Below, piece by piece: positions 43,433-53,351 of a stretch of DNA of 64,000 nucleotides. The stretch covers positions 372,001-436,000 of the forward strand of contig NZ_CP025513.1 in assembly GCF_003491345.1 (NCBI RefSeq), read 5' to 3'. The stretch's first letter is position 1. Each line of letters begins with the position of its first letter. Position numbers and translations under genes: made by a program. The stretch is from Neorhizobium sp. SOG26. GTDB lineage: Bacteria; Pseudomonadota; Alphaproteobacteria; Rhizobiales; Rhizobiaceae. The notes under the pieces were generated by a model. That model had not been told where the DNA came from, did no database searches, and saw only the letters and a program-made list of their open reading frames with translations.

Positions 43433-46045
43433 TTAGGCGGAGATCGAAGCATCGAGTTCTGCCATGGCAACTAAGGTGTCGCTCAACGCAAGTTCAAGCT
43501 CGCGTAGGAGCGCGTGGTCAGCTGTAGCGCCCGAAACCAGCACCGTTTCAATCCGCTCGCAGATTGACATCGCTCTTGCAGCCCCTGCACTCGAGCAGTT
43601 CGACTTTAAAGCATGAATGAGCCGCTTCCCCTCCGGACCATTTGACATGATCTCAGCAACCGCCGTTCGAAATGCATCGAGCGCGCTAGCGCGAAACATT
43701 GCAAAGACCTTACTGCGTATATCCGCTCCTGTGCTCGTCCGTATGTTCTCGAACATCGTCATGGTTTCGCTTGAGAGTAGCGAGTCCACCCCATGGTTTG
43801 TGACTATGTCTTCCCCATTTCCGGGACGAACGATCTGCAGGTCGTGGAAAACCCTGGTCAACTGAGCGATATTGAAAGGCTTTGCGAGGTAGCTGTTCAT
43901 CCCCGCATCTTTCCAATTTCCACTCTCCGTGCCCATGACGTGTCCGGTCAGCGCGATGATGAGTGAGGGCTGGCGAGCCGCAACCTGCTCCAGCGCGCGG
44001 ATCTCTCTGCTAGCTTCGAAGCCATCCATTCCAGGCATGGAGCAGTCCATGAATATGACATCATACGATCTGGCGCGAGCCTGGCTGATCGCGTCCTGAC
44101 CGGACTCGGCGAGGTCGGCTTGGATCCCAAACGTCCTCAAAGCTTCTGCGAGAACCTCACGATTCACGGCTACGTCGTCGACGGCAAGCACCTTGAGGTG
44201 ACGCAGGTCTGGAAGAACGTTCGTGCGCTTTTCCCGGCAATCAAAGTCAAGCGTCGAAAAATCACCGTCCTCCACGGCTGCACAGACTAGGTCGAACGCC
44301 GACCGCGGAATTGGAAGTGGAACTTCTGCGGTGACGTCAAGATGGTTCGGAATAGAGACTGACGTAGCGGCGAAGGGGCGAAGGAGGACGATAGGCATGC
44401 CGAGCGCAATATCGGAGAGATCGTGAGAAGTGCCGGCGCGGATGAATACAGCCTTGCAGACGCCACTCGTCCTTTCAAACACAGAGATACCCCTTGCCTC
44501 CAAGGCTTGGGCAACAGACCAACGGGTTATGACGTCGTCATCGAACAGAGCAACCGAAAAGTCAAAGCGCTTCGATATCTCACTCGCTGCTTCAGTCATC
44601 TTGAACGGAATCGATATGATGAACCGAGACCCTTTCTCAACCTGGCTTTCGACCCGAACCGTCCCTTTCATCAGTTCGGTCAGTTGTTTCGAGATCGATA
44701 GGCCGAGTCCAGTCCCGCCGAACTTGCGAGTAATGCTGGAGTCGGCTTGGGAGAAGCGCGTGAAGATCCTATGGATCTGGTGGGAGGCTATGCCTATCCC
44801 CGTGTCCTCTACCGTAATGGCAATCTGGTCGTCGACCACCTCGAGCCTGATCGTAACACCGCCCGTCTCGGTAAACTTCAAGCCATTGTTGACCAAGTTA
44901 CTAACGATCTGCGTCAGGCGTACGGGATCACCGACGACTTTGAAAGGCACCTGAGGTGAGATGAATACGGCGAGCGAAAGTCCCTTCTCCCTCGCCCGCT
45001 CTGAGAACAGACAAGCTACATCCTCAACAAGAGCATCGAGAGAAAACTCAACCTCCTCGAGTTCGATTTTACCCGATTCGATCTTCGAAAAATCCAGGAT
45101 GTCGTTGATTATGTGAATGAGGTTCTTGCCGGATCTTGTGATAATCTCCGCATATCGTTGATGCCTTGGCGACAGCGGCGCCGCCGACAGCATCTCGGCC
45201 ATCACCATCATGCCGTTCATCGGCGTTCGGATTTCGTGACTCATCGTTGCAAGGAAGGTGGACTTGGCAGCATTTGCTGCATCCGCTTCATCCTTTGCCG
45301 CTCGAAGCTCTTTGGTGCGCGCGTCCACCGTCTCCTCCAAAGTCTCCATATGTCGTTGCAGAAGACGATCGCGCTCATCGATATGCGCAAACATCTGGTT
45401 GAACGCGTCGACCAGCACGCCCACCTCGTCGTTGCGTTGCTTGTTCAGACGGCGCCTGAGGTCGGACCGTTGGCCGATGTCGATGAATTGTTCTGATAGA
45501 TCCCGTAGAGGACGGATGACCCGCACCACCTTGATCCTGGCGAGGTACGAAGTTAGGCCTACAAGCATGCCCCCGAACAGAAATGCATAAAGGGCGGCGT
45601 ATAGGTAACGTTCGATCAGGTCCTTTGGCTGTGCGCGCATCAACACCGATCCCACAGATCGGCCGGCACGCCTCACGTCGGCTGTCACCTCGATCGTCGT
45701 CGGGATGTGCCACCAAGCGTCCTCTCGCCCGACTAGCCTAGCCCCGCCTCCGATCTCGGCAATCACGTCTCCAGTTGAATCAAGCGTCGCGATATATCCC
45801 ACCTCAGGAAGATTGCGGACACCGCGGATGACTTCGAGTACCGTGCGAGCGTTCTGTTCAGCAACGCCGTCACTGGCGGCAGCAGCAAAGGCAAAGGCCG
45901 CGCTCTGGTAGCGAGACGTCTCAGCTAGCATCGACTGACGAAAGTCAACGACAAGGAAACCACCTACGGTAACGCTAATACCTGTGGCCACCGCTGCGAT
46001 GACAATCCGTGAGATACGGGTCGAGATCGGGCTATCAGGCTTCAT
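43433..46045 (-). CDS. Membrane hybrid histidine kinase: HAMP-HisKA-HATPase-pseudoreceiver-receiver-Hpt
   Basis: The 870-aa protein has TM1 at about 12-33, a periplasmic loop to about 148, TM2 at about 149-168 and HAMP (about 170-222). HisKA has MSHEIRTPMNG (His270); the HATPase has NLVNNGLKF, DTGIGIA and GGTGLGLS. A degenerate receiver-like region follows (about 497-590). The true receiver has Asp667 in FMDCSMPGMDG, and a C-terminal Hpt domain has His811 in IHALKSNCSSAG. It contains all relay steps up to Hpt, so it needs an external receiver. The divergently encoded receiver-EAL protein 150 bases away is the prime candidate. An IS3 element ends 24 bases past its stop. Confidence 0.93.
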   Translation of the reverse strand: MKPDSPISTRISRIVIAAVATGISVTVGGFLVVDFRQSMLAETSRYQSAAFAFAAAASDGVAEQNARTVLEVIRGVRNLPEVGYIATLDSTGDVIAEIGGGARLVGREDAWWHIPTTIEVTADVRRAGRSVGSVLMRAQPKDLIERYLYAALYAFLFGGMLVGLTSYLARIKVVRVIRPLRDLSEQFIDIGQRSDLRRRLNKQRNDEVGVLVDAFNQMFAHIDERDRLLQRHMETLEETVDARTKELRAAKDEADAANAAKSTFLATMSHEIRTPMNGMMVMAEMLSAAPLSPRHQRYAEIITRSGKNLIHIINDILDFSKIESGKIELEEVEFSLDALVEDVACLFSERAREKGLSLAVFISPQVPFKVVGDPVRLTQIVSNLVNNGLKFTETGGVTIRLEVVDDQIAITVEDTGIGIASHQIHRIFTRFSQADSSITRKFGGTGLGLSISKQLTELMKGTVRVESQVEKGSRFIISIPFKMTEAASEISKRFDFSVALFDDDVITRWSVAQALEARGISVFERTSGVCKAVFIRAGTSHDLSDIALGMPIVLLRPFAATSVSIPNHLDVTAEVPLPIPRSAFDLVCAAVEDGDFSTLDFDCREKRTNVLPDLRHLKVLAVDDVAVNREVLAEALRTFGIQADLAESGQDAISQARARSYDVIFMDCSMPGMDGFEASREIRALEQVAARQPSLIIALTGHVMGTESGNWKDAGMNSYLAKPFNIAQLTRVFHDLQIVRPGNGEDIVTNHGVDSLLSSETMTMFENIRTSTGADIRSKVFAMFRASALDAFRTAVAEIMSNGPEGKRLIHALKSNCSSAGAARAMSICERIETVLVSGATADHALLRELELALSDTLVAMAELDASISA

Positions 46046-46194
46046 TTGTTTCCTCTTTTTAGAGAGGATCGCAGAAATTCCTTAACCAGACGGAACGGAA
46101 GAACGATCGATCGCATGAACGGTGCGATTTCCTGCGCACGCCTAGTAATAGGTTCTTATTCATTCTCATATGTCCTCCATATCAGGAGGCTTTA

Positions 46195-47361
46195 ATGAAG
46201 CATTCAATCAACTGCCTGATCGTAGATGACGACCCGATGTATGCCATCGTGGCATCTAGCATCTTGTCGACGCTTACATCGGGCTTATTGCGAACGGCAC
46301 CCTGCGGACGGGCCGGACTGGCTGCATTGACACGGGAGGCGCGCGACACCGACCTCGTCTTCTTGGACCTCAACATGCCGGACCTTGATGGCCTTGCGTT
46401 CATGCGCGCAGCGCACGAGGTTGGTTATGCTGGGAATATCGTTATTTCTAGCGGCGAAAGCCGCGCGGTTCTCCGGTCTGCGGAGGCCATGGGCAGAATG
46501 CTTGGGATCTCGATCCTCGGTGTCCTTACCAAGCCACTGACGATGGAGGGGGTCGCCGAGATGCTCGCGAAGTCAGAGATGACAAGGGGGCCGTCGGCCA
46601 AGCTTGGGGGACTGGCTGGTAAGGACTGCGAACTGACTCCGTACTACCAGCCTCAATATGATCTCGCGACGCTTAGAATTGCAGGTTTCGAATCCCTGAT
46701 CCGACTGACCTCAAAAGATGGCCGAATCCATGGACCGGCAGATCTCTTTTCATCGGTCAACGGACTTGAGGATCTAACCGCTGTTTCGCTGGAGATCGCG
46801 ACTAAAGTCGTGCGTGACTTCCGAACTTGGCCAGTTGGCCGAACTCGAGCTGATGTATCAATAAATTTCGACGCCTCCGTCCTTGAGCGGCCACACGTAA
46901 TCGCCGATCTCCAGCAGGCTGTGACTGACCTTAGCGCAGATCCAAACACGATTTGCATAGAGGTTACGGAAAAATCGCTCCCTAAAGATCCCTCGCGTTT
47001 GGTCGAGGCTCTGACGAGGTTGAGGATGTTTGGGTTCAAGCTATCGCTGGATGACTATGGAATGGGAGCTTCTAGCTTTGAGCTCCTTCGGCTTTGTCCA
47101 TTCTCAGAGATCAAGGTTGACAGGTCAATCATCGAAGCATGCCCGCATGATCGCGTCACACGAAAGTTTTTGCACGCGGTTGCGGGGCTTGCCCGGGACC
47201 TTGAACTTGTCTCTGTTGCCGAAGGCGTTGAAAACCAGGAAGAACTGTCAGAGGTTCGTGCGGCGGGCATGGATCGCGTACAGGGTTTTTTGTTCTCTCG
47301 ACCGGTGCCATCCCAAGCAGTTGCTGAACTGATGAGCGATCCGGAGGCATATCCGGCATGA
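46195..47361 (+). CDS. Response regulator with EAL phosphodiesterase domain
   Basis: A good AGGAGG precedes the ATG at 46195. The 388-aa protein has a receiver (DDD at 11-13, phosphoacceptor Asp58 in FLDLNMP, Lys in LTKPL) and an EAL domain (about 145-385). The signature reads ESL (166-168), but the residues needed for metal and catalysis appear kept: Glu166, Asn224, Glu256, Asp286/Asp287, Lys307 and Glu343. It probably hydrolyses cyclic di-GMP when phosphorylated (inference). The next gene, TadG-like, overlaps its end by ATGA, tying it to pilus or surface-protein production. Confidence 0.92.
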   Translation: MKHSINCLIVDDDPMYAIVASSILSTLTSGLLRTAPCGRAGLAALTREARDTDLVFLDLNMPDLDGLAFMRAAHEVGYAGNIVISSGESRAVLRSAEAMGRMLGISILGVLTKPLTMEGVAEMLAKSEMTRGPSAKLGGLAGKDCELTPYYQPQYDLATLRIAGFESLIRLTSKDGRIHGPADLFSSVNGLEDLTAVSLEIATKVVRDFRTWPVGRTRADVSINFDASVLERPHVIADLQQAVTDLSADPNTICIEVTEKSLPKDPSRLVEALTRLRMFGFKLSLDDYGMGASSFELLRLCPFSEIKVDRSIIEACPHDRVTRKFLHAVAGLARDLELVSVAEGVENQEELSEVRAAGMDRVQGFLFSRPVPSQAVAELMSDPEAYPA

Positions 47362-48620
47362 TTGGATCTTCGGTGCTGCGGACGTCCCACCGTATATTGG
47401 CTTGCACACGTGGCCACATGGCAATGCTCACGGGAATCATGGCTCCGCTGTTAATCGGTGTCGCGGGCGGCGCTGTCGACGTGAGCGCATTTCTGACGCA
47501 CAGGACAAACCTGCAGAACATCGCCGATGCCGCAGCTCTTGGTGCGGCGAAGGAGGCCTCCTTGAATGGCTGGGCAAACTCTGCCGCAGTCGCGGTCGTG
47601 AACGGTTACCTCGAAGCGCACAAGCACTCCGGGGCTGAGGGCACCGTTGAAGCGAAAGTCGAAGTGGACTCCATCAAAAAGCAGGTCACCGTAACACTTG
47701 AGCAGGACCACCATCCGTATTTCGTGGTTGGGTATCTTGTTGGAAGTCCGCAGATTCGAGTGTCATCGGCCGCTCAGACCAATAACAACACCAACATTTG
47801 CGTTATTGGGTTAGACGAGGCAGATGCAGCGACGGTGTCGCTCGAAACAAATGCGGCGATTTCGGCCCCGAAATGTACGGTCTACTCGAATTCTTTGAGC
47901 ACGAGCGGCCTCACCTCAACTGGAAACGCCAACCTCGTCAGCCAGCTCGCCTGTTCGGCAGGCGGTTTTGCTGGCGCACCGCGGAACTTCAACTATCACA
48001 ATCCCTTGACGGACTGTCCTAAAGTCGCGGATCCTCTCGCCTCTCGTCCGCCTCCAGCTGTTGGTCCCTGCCGTGAGATGGAGGCCGACTATCAACAGTA
48101 CATTGGAAACCTACAGCCGGGGGTCTACTGCGGGGGTTTGACCATCCGCGCCTCTTCTCAGGTTTCGCTCAAGCCAGGCATATACGTCATCAAGGACGGA
48201 CCGCTGATCATAGAATCCAGCTCTGTAGTTGAGGGTAAAGGTGTCGGCTTCTATTTTACGGGAAAACACGCCGGCATGTTGTTCGGAAGCAGCGCGCAGG
48301 TCGACATCGAGGCTCCCATTACTGGCGCTTTGGCCGGCCTCGTCACCTTTCAGGACCGCGCATCCGCTGAAACGGACTTCGTAATCACGAGCAACAAAGC
48401 GCGAAAGCTACTCGGCACAATCTACCTTGCCAACGGAAACTTGATTATCGACGCCAATAACAAGGTTGCCGACGCGTCAGCATACACAGCCATCGTCGTC
48501 AGGCGTCTTCGCCTCTCCAAGGGACCCAACCTCGTGCTGAACACTGACTATAACAAGACTCTTGTGCCGGTTCCTGAAGGCGTCGGTGAGCAAGCGACCA
48601 CGGTGCACCTACTATACTGA
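47358..48620 (+). CDS. TadG-like pilus-assembly/surface protein
   Basis: The 420-aa protein has a TadE/TadG N-terminus: a basic lead, a single hydrophobic segment (MAMLTGIMAPLLIGVAGGAVDVSAFL) and then LQNIADAAALGAAKEAS. The remainder is an extracytoplasmic beta-rich region with six or more Cys and repeated Gly/Ser-rich strands (ITGALAGLVTFQDRASAETDFVITSN). It has no von Willebrand domain, unlike classical TadG, and is shorter. Its ATG overlaps the stop of the receiver-EAL gene. No other tad genes are present, so it may act with a Flp-pilus system encoded elsewhere or independently. Confidence 0.82.
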   Translation: MIGSSVLRTSHRILACTRGHMAMLTGIMAPLLIGVAGGAVDVSAFLTHRTNLQNIADAAALGAAKEASLNGWANSAAVAVVNGYLEAHKHSGAEGTVEAKVEVDSIKKQVTVTLEQDHHPYFVVGYLVGSPQIRVSSAAQTNNNTNICVIGLDEADAATVSLETNAAISAPKCTVYSNSLSTSGLTSTGNANLVSQLACSAGGFAGAPRNFNYHNPLTDCPKVADPLASRPPPAVGPCREMEADYQQYIGNLQPGVYCGGLTIRASSQVSLKPGIYVIKDGPLIIESSSVVEGKGVGFYFTGKHAGMLFGSSAQVDIEAPITGALAGLVTFQDRASAETDFVITSNKARKLLGTIYLANGNLIIDANNKVADASAYTAIVVRRLRLSKGPNLVLNTDYNKTLVPVPEGVGEQATTVHLLY

Positions 48621-49325
48621 AAACATCGCCCGAATTGGACACAAGCAGTACGCCACGTCGATGTGTTTGTGTACCAACAGAGCTGACGTTAACAGGGACG
48701 CCGCGTGAGACGTTAGCAACCGACCTGAAGCAGTCGCTGTCTGCGCTAGCGTGAGTCAAGTATGACTTCGTTCATTTCAGAAGGGTTGGCTGCGGTGTCA
48801 CCTAGACGACACAGATCTTCCTGTCGCTGGGCCGCTTCGATGCGCTCGATGATGAGCTAACCTCCGTTGATTGCGCCGGTGCGCTGTCCAGCGGTCCCGC
48901 GACATGACACTTCAGACAATCGCCACGAGTCTTCTGTGGCATGAGTTTTCTCCTGCGCCAGCGCATTCTGAGCTTGAGGCGCGTTGCCATGGCATTTTCG
49001 ATCTCCAGAAGAACCTCTTGATGATATGGGCGGCGCAGCATCTAACACAAGGCAGGCAGCGGGTGGATCGATGATCCAGTGCTCACGCCGCTGTCATACG
49101 CAGCTGTCACCCACCTAGTGCTTGGATGCAGGTTCTTCTTTGGGAGTCGTCTCAGGAGCTGCCGGTTTAACTTGGTAAGGGGAAGGCTAGATCTCGAGGT
49201 TTCGAAGAAGACATTGTGACGCTGCCACTGGCGGTACCTTGGCATCTTCCTGAGGGCTCACACGAGGCGTCCTTGATGACAAGCACAACGGCGATACGTC
49301 TTCTACCGAGACGCACGATTAGGAT
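48621..49325. other. 700 bp without a recognised gene
   Basis: Short frames occur on both strands (for example 48871-49074 plus and 48802-49041 minus) but none has family character or a good start. No repeat or RNA structure was recognised. Confidence 0.3.
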
Positions 49326-49805
49326 CTAGTCCGGTTCCGAATGCTTTGGCAGGATCAGGGGGACAGCTGCGAGAATTATCAAAACGATCACCGTAGACAA
49401 GACGGCGGTCGCTTCCAATCCGAGACCGGCAATAATACCGATCCCCGCGGTGGCCCAGATGTTGGCCGCCGTGGTCAGTCCTTCTACCTGGCGCTGTGCT
49501 GTGCGAACCATGATAGCGCCGGCACCAAGAAAGCCAATTCCTTGAACGATTCCCTGCAGTACGCGTGACAGATCGCCGATCTCCATGCCGCCCTGCAGCG
49601 GACCTATCACGAATAGTGCCGCACCGACGGCCACGAGCATATGGGTCCGCACCCCGGCGCTTCTCCGCTTACGCTCACGTTCATATCCAAGGATCCCCCC
49701 AAGCACCGCCGCGATCACCAGGCGCACCGTAATTAGTGTTATGGTAGACGAGTCTGGAATGTCCGAAAATTCTCTCACGAGAGTCGACCATATTTCCTCC
49801 CCCAC
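49326..49805 (-). CDS. MgtC/SapB-family membrane protein
   Basis: The 159-aa protein has four to five transmembrane helices and the MgtC N-terminal domain pattern: LVIAAVLGGILGYERERKRRSAGVRTHMLVAVGAALFV, then LQGIVQGIGFLGAGAIM and GLTTAANIWATAGIGIIAG. It lacks the soluble C-terminal domain of full MgtC, as do many SapB-type members. MgtC proteins affect magnesium homeostasis and ATP synthase activity in some bacteria. It is monocistronic here. Confidence 0.9.
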   Translation of the reverse strand: MGEEIWSTLVREFSDIPDSSTITLITVRLVIAAVLGGILGYERERKRRSAGVRTHMLVAVGAALFVIGPLQGGMEIGDLSRVLQGIVQGIGFLGAGAIMVRTAQRQVEGLTTAANIWATAGIGIIAGLGLEATAVLSTVIVLIILAAVPLILPKHSEPD

Positions 49806-49919
49806 GGCAGCACCTCTTTATTCGCGGATACGGAAAGCCGAGGACTTCCATACAATATATAAGCGCTGGCAATTAGCGTCACAAGCGGGCGTCTGCAAGA
49901 GCAAGCGGCGCGACCAGGT

Positions 49920-50344
49920 TAGGAAAAGGAGCATCGCAATGAACCGGAGATCGCCAGCGACTGGAACGTTGCGACGCGTCACATCGACCTACACGACCAT
50001 GCAGATCACGGACGAGGATCGCCCGTCGCGGATGACACTGAAGACGTCGAGACCTATTTCATGGCCCGCCTGCGCATCGGCAAGGCGCACCGACATGTCG
50101 ATGAGGCCGAACCGGCCCTACAGCTTCGAACATATCTCCGACGATGCAGGTGGCGAAGTACTCGTCTACTCAATCGGGAGGTCGATATCGAAACCTTTTG
50201 TGATGGAGAGTTCTCGGAGCTGCTGAAGTGGGACCGTCATACTGGTCTTGGGAGACGCACTGGGATCGTCGACGAGCTGCGGGGAGACAAATACATGATC
50301 ATCGCGCGTCAGATGCCGGTGACAGGGATCGGGCGACGAGGCTG
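49920..50344 (+). other. Open frame of about 140 codons, unrecognised, no good start
   Basis: After a TAG the frame reads EKEHRNEPEIASDWNVATRHIDLH and runs uninterrupted to TGA at 50344 (ending DELRGDKYMIIARQMPVTGIGRRG). Its only early ATG is internal (MARLRIGKAHRH). It could be a decayed gene or a chance frame in GC-rich DNA. A competing frame from 49939 (MNRRSPATGTLRR) is no more convincing. Confidence 0.25.
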
Positions 50345-50825
50345 AAAAGGGGTTCACGTTGCAAGTGGGCTACCCTGTTCGGAGATGAGCTCATCGTCGG
50401 CTCCCACGGGAAAGTCTGCCAGGAGGAGTGGATCAAGCGCGTCGCCCTGAGGGCTACACCGCATCTAGCTAGGACTGGGGCCATGTCTATCGGCGGGTTC
50501 GGGGTGTCATTAATGTTGGAGGGGCGAGACGTCGTCCACGAGGCGGCCGGGTGGGCATTCGTACCTGGAACGGCGGTATCTCTTCCCGCGCAAGGGCTCA
50601 TGCAAGCCATTCCAAGAGCCGATCAACGAACGAGAGCATGGCAGCAGCACGTTTTCTTGTTCCCGTCTCGAATTTATGGTCTCTGCTCACCCCCTTGAAC
50701 ATGAAGCCGACCGTGCCTAAATGCAGCGTAACCCGCTGGTCCGGGCCCCTCTGGCGTAGCTGTCGGCGCTTGCGCGATGTCGGACCGTTTCCGACATGCT
50801 GCCGAGTACGAAAGAGTATCCTTCG
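50345..50825. other. No gene recognised
   Basis: Several overlapping frames up to 150 codons exist, but all look like random GC-rich reading. No repeat or structured RNA was identified. Confidence 0.3.
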
Positions 50826-51137
50826 ATGTTGTCCGAGATCGCCGCTTGGTTGTTCGCCCTGTTTGTAGTCGATCCAATCTATGAAGAAGTGCGCGAACGC
50901 TTGGAGGCAGCGAACCTATCAACGCAGGTCTTCCAGCAGTCCCAGCAATGCCTCTCCACCCATGGACCGAGGCTTCTCACGCAGGCGGGGGAGGATCCCG
51001 TTTGGGCCATCGGGACCGCCGTCGGTATCGCGACCGGCTCGATATCGCCCCAACAACTTCTGAACATCAACGACCGTCATTGCTCTGTCGTATCTGGGCT
51101 ACTTGCGAACCAGCGACGCGAGAGCGCGGAAAGCTAA
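50826..51137 (+). CDS. Hypothetical protein, 103 aa
   Basis: The ATG at 50826 has AAAGAG about 12 bases upstream. The product starts MLSEIAAWLFALFVVDPIYEEVRERLEAANLSTQVFQQSQQCL, a hydrophobic N-terminal segment followed by an amphipathic, soluble-looking part with two Cys. It reads like a real secreted or membrane-anchored small protein. I know no family for it. It stands 149 bases before the TerC gene and in the same direction. Confidence 0.5.
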   Translation: MLSEIAAWLFALFVVDPIYEEVRERLEAANLSTQVFQQSQQCLSTHGPRLLTQAGEDPVWAIGTAVGIATGSISPQQLLNINDRHCSVVSGLLANQRRESAES

Positions 51138-51286
51138 CCCATGACGGCCGGCGTCAACTCCGCCGGATGCTCCGGCGTGTACGTGGGGCTGACGCTGCTA
51201 ACTCGAGCCGTTCTTGATTTAGCGCACCTTCCGTAGATCATCAGTTCGGTCGCAGTCTTTTGCGACGCCCTCAGGAGAAGACTTAA

Positions 51287-52033
51287 ATGCAAGGTCTTAT
51301 AACGCTCGCTCAGGATCCGGCCGCGTGGGTGGCTCTTCTGACGCTTGTCGTAATGGAGGTGGTTCTTGGCATCGACAACCTCATCTTTATTTCCATCCTT
51401 ACCAACAAGCTTCCCCCGGAAAACCGAGAGCGGGCGCGCAAGATTGGTATCGGGCTTGCCCTGGTCATGCGCCTCGCGCTGCTTGGAACCGTGGCATGGA
51501 TCGTCCGGTTGACGACGCCGATCTTCGAGATCTTCGGACATGCCTTCTCCTGGAAGGACCTCATCCTGATCGCCGGCGGTCTGTTCCTTGTCTGGAAAGC
51601 AACAAAGGAGATCCACCATTCGGTCGATCCTGTCGATCACAAGGAGGACATGGTCGGAGGCGCCGCCTCGATCACCTTCAGCGCGGCTATCGGGCAGATC
51701 CTTCTCCTGGATCTTGTCTTCTCGATCGACAGCATCATCACCGCTGTTGGCATGACACCCCACCTGCCGATCATGATTGTTGCCGTCATGTCGGCAGTTA
51801 CAGTCATGCTGATTGCCGCAACGCCGCTTGCCAACTTCATCGCCAAGAACCCGACGATTGTGATGCTGGCGCTCGGTTTCCTGCTTATGATTGGCACCAC
51901 GCTGATTGCCGAAGGCATGGGCTTCCATGTACCAAAGGGCTACGTCTACGCGGCCATGGCTTTCTCCGCTCTGGTGGAGGTCCTGAATATGTTTGCCCGC
52001 AAGCGAAAGAAGTCCGGTAACACCACAGCTTGA
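51287..52033 (+). CDS. TerC-family integral membrane protein
   Basis: The 248-aa protein has seven or so transmembrane helices and TerC signatures. These are [21 protein letters not shown] near the N-terminus, [24 protein letters not shown], and [18 protein letters not shown] with the conserved acidic residues within membranes. TerC proteins export manganese or affect tellurite and metal stress. GGAGAAG precedes the start. No metal riboswitch of the yybP-ykoY type was evident in the 149-base leader. Confidence 0.93.
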   Translation: MQGLITLAQDPAAWVALLTLVVMEVVLGIDNLIFISILTNKLPPENRERARKIGIGLALVMRLALLGTVAWIVRLTTPIFEIFGHAFSWKDLILIAGGLFLVWKATKEIHHSVDPVDHKEDMVGGAASITFSAAIGQILLLDLVFSIDSIITAVGMTPHLPIMIVAVMSAVTVMLIAATPLANFIAKNPTIVMLALGFLLMIGTTLIAEGMGFHVPKGYVYAAMAFSALVEVLNMFARKRKKSGNTTA

Positions 52034-52205
52034 CAGCACAGAAGACGTTTGCGGAATCGCTTCATCTTCATCCGGCGGAATTGCGATACTTAAAGATCTG
52101 CCTTTCTCACTACCTACCGATAACTGCAACACCAGCGGCTCAACGGGAAACCTGACCCTTCCCAAAGCTGACCGATGGGCTGGCACCTCTGTCTGCGCCA
52201 CCGGC

Positions 52206-52232
52206 CGGATGCGGAAATGATTTCCGCATCCG
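52206..52232. repeat. Perfect 12-bp inverted repeat
   Basis: CGGATGCGGAAA (52206-52217) pairs with TTTCCGCATCCG (52221-52232) around TGA. It lies 170 bases past the TerC stop with no T tract, so it may be a weak terminator or a protein-binding palindrome. Confidence 0.6.
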
Positions 52233-52280
52233 TGCACCCTATGATCTCCAGTAAGGAGCCTTTCCCCGAGTACCTCACGT

Positions 52281-52502
52281 CTACATCGCGCGGATGGTAC
52301 GGCACCACCGGCGGCAGGCATGGTCAAGCTGGCACTTGGGCCGGAATGGGTAGAGGGCGTCGTTGCATGCTAGGGCGATATCATTGAACACCGCCTCCCT
52401 CTCACGGATACTGAGGCCTTGGCACTCCAAGTAGTCCGCGAAGGAGGCGTGGGTTTCTCCAGTGAACGCGGCGTTCTCTTGCTTGCGAGCTGCCGTCGTC
52501 AT
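52281..52502 (-). CDS. Possible small protein, 73 aa
   Basis: The frame reads MTTAARKQENAAFTGETHASFADYLECQGLSIREREAVFNDIALACNDALYPFRPKC, followed by a Cys/Arg-rich end. Composition of the first 55 residues looks protein-like; the end may be read-through of non-coding sequence. No family was recognised. Confidence 0.3.
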   Translation of the reverse strand: MTTAARKQENAAFTGETHASFADYLECQGLSIREREAVFNDIALACNDALYPFRPKCQLDHACRRWCRTIRAM

Positions 52503-52692
52503 CTGCCCCGAGTACGCACTTCAATAGTTGTACCGGCTTTGTCGAAACCTCCTGCTCGCTCATCGTGCCCCCGCTGCTGGCGCGCTACCTCCGCGGCGTG
52601 CGTTTTCGCTCCTCTGAACTCCGCAACGTCTTCGCTCCCGTTCGCCGGCAGCCTCAGTGTCGGCCGGCCACATACATCATGAAGCTGGATCG

Positions 52693-52894
52693 CTACCTTT
52701 GGCCGACGGCATCCACTGCGAACAGAGGTGGTCCCGCTTGGTGAGACAGCTTGGCGGCTTGGCTAAGGTGCTCTGGTTTCGTTTCTACGCCGCCAGTTTC
52801 TCCGTCATTTCCGCCATAGCATAGACCTTGGTATTCGGCGAGAGCGCTCTCGAAGTCGTGCCGACGCTCACTGTCATTCATGTAGATTTCGGGC
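52693..52894 (-). pseudogene. 3' part of an AAA_28-type ATPase gene interrupted by an IS21 element
   Basis: Read on the minus strand, the sequence to the left of the insertion gives PEIYMNDSERRHDFESALAEYQGLCYGG. This continues the RVFLTPPWPE read from the right flank once one copy of the 8-bp duplication is removed. The RVFL-PPWPEIY-D-ERRH pattern is characteristic of AAA_28/NadR-like P-loop proteins. After the Tyr-Gly stretch similarity is lost, so the original 3' end has also decayed. Confidence 0.7.
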
Positions 52895-53000
52895 TGTGTT
52901 TAAGCATGGAATGTTGACCCCACTGTGGAGTGCGCCCCTTGGGGTGGACAGATCGGGATGAGGAATTGACCGGCCTACCGGGTTTTCGGAAAGAAGACCC

Positions 53001-53351
53001 ATGGCAAAACACCGCAGTCACAGCGTCGAATTCAAACGTCAGCTCGCGCAGGAATTCTTGGCCGGCGAAACGCTGCATGGTCTGGCAAAACGCCACGACG
53101 TGTCGCGCAACCTTATCCGCATCTGGGTGCAGAAGTATGAGCAAGGCGCATTCGACGACGATGCGCAGGCGGTCGATCTCATCCAGGAATACGAGGCCCG
53201 GATCGCCGCCCTCGAGCGGCTGGTTGGCAAGCAGGCTCTGGAACTGGAATTTCTAAAGGGGGCTCTGAAAAGCGCACCGCGGCGGAAAAACGGGACTACA
53301 TCCATCATCACCGGCCCCGCGGCATCTCCGTCGCGGAAGGATGCCGGCTGA
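53001..53351 (+). CDS. IS3-family transposase OrfA
   Basis: The 116-aa frame starts [20 protein letters not shown] with a helix-turn-helix ([23 protein letters not shown]) and a coiled coil ([21 protein letters not shown]). Near CTGAAAAGC at about 53266-53274 the -1 frame becomes coding ([38 protein letters not shown]). The last 25 codons are therefore probably not translated usefully and the frameshift product is the transposase. Confidence 0.92.
   Translation: MAKHRSHSVEFKRQLAQEFLAGETLHGLAKRHDVSRNLIRIWVQKYEQGAFDDDAQAVDLIQEYEARIAALERLVGKQALELEFLKGALKSAPRRKNGTTSIITGPAASPSRKDAG

Noticed and set aside
51138-51286. Possible yybP-ykoY manganese riboswitch before the TerC-like gene
   Set aside because: The leader lacks the conserved paired loops of that riboswitch; only a GC-rich hairpin-prone stretch is present.
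51134-52327. 397-codon minus-strand open frame opposite the TerC-like gene
   Set aside because: It is antisense to a clear membrane protein gene with strong family motifs, and its translation is low-complexity and His/Asp/Arg-rich, typical of GC-rich shadow reading.
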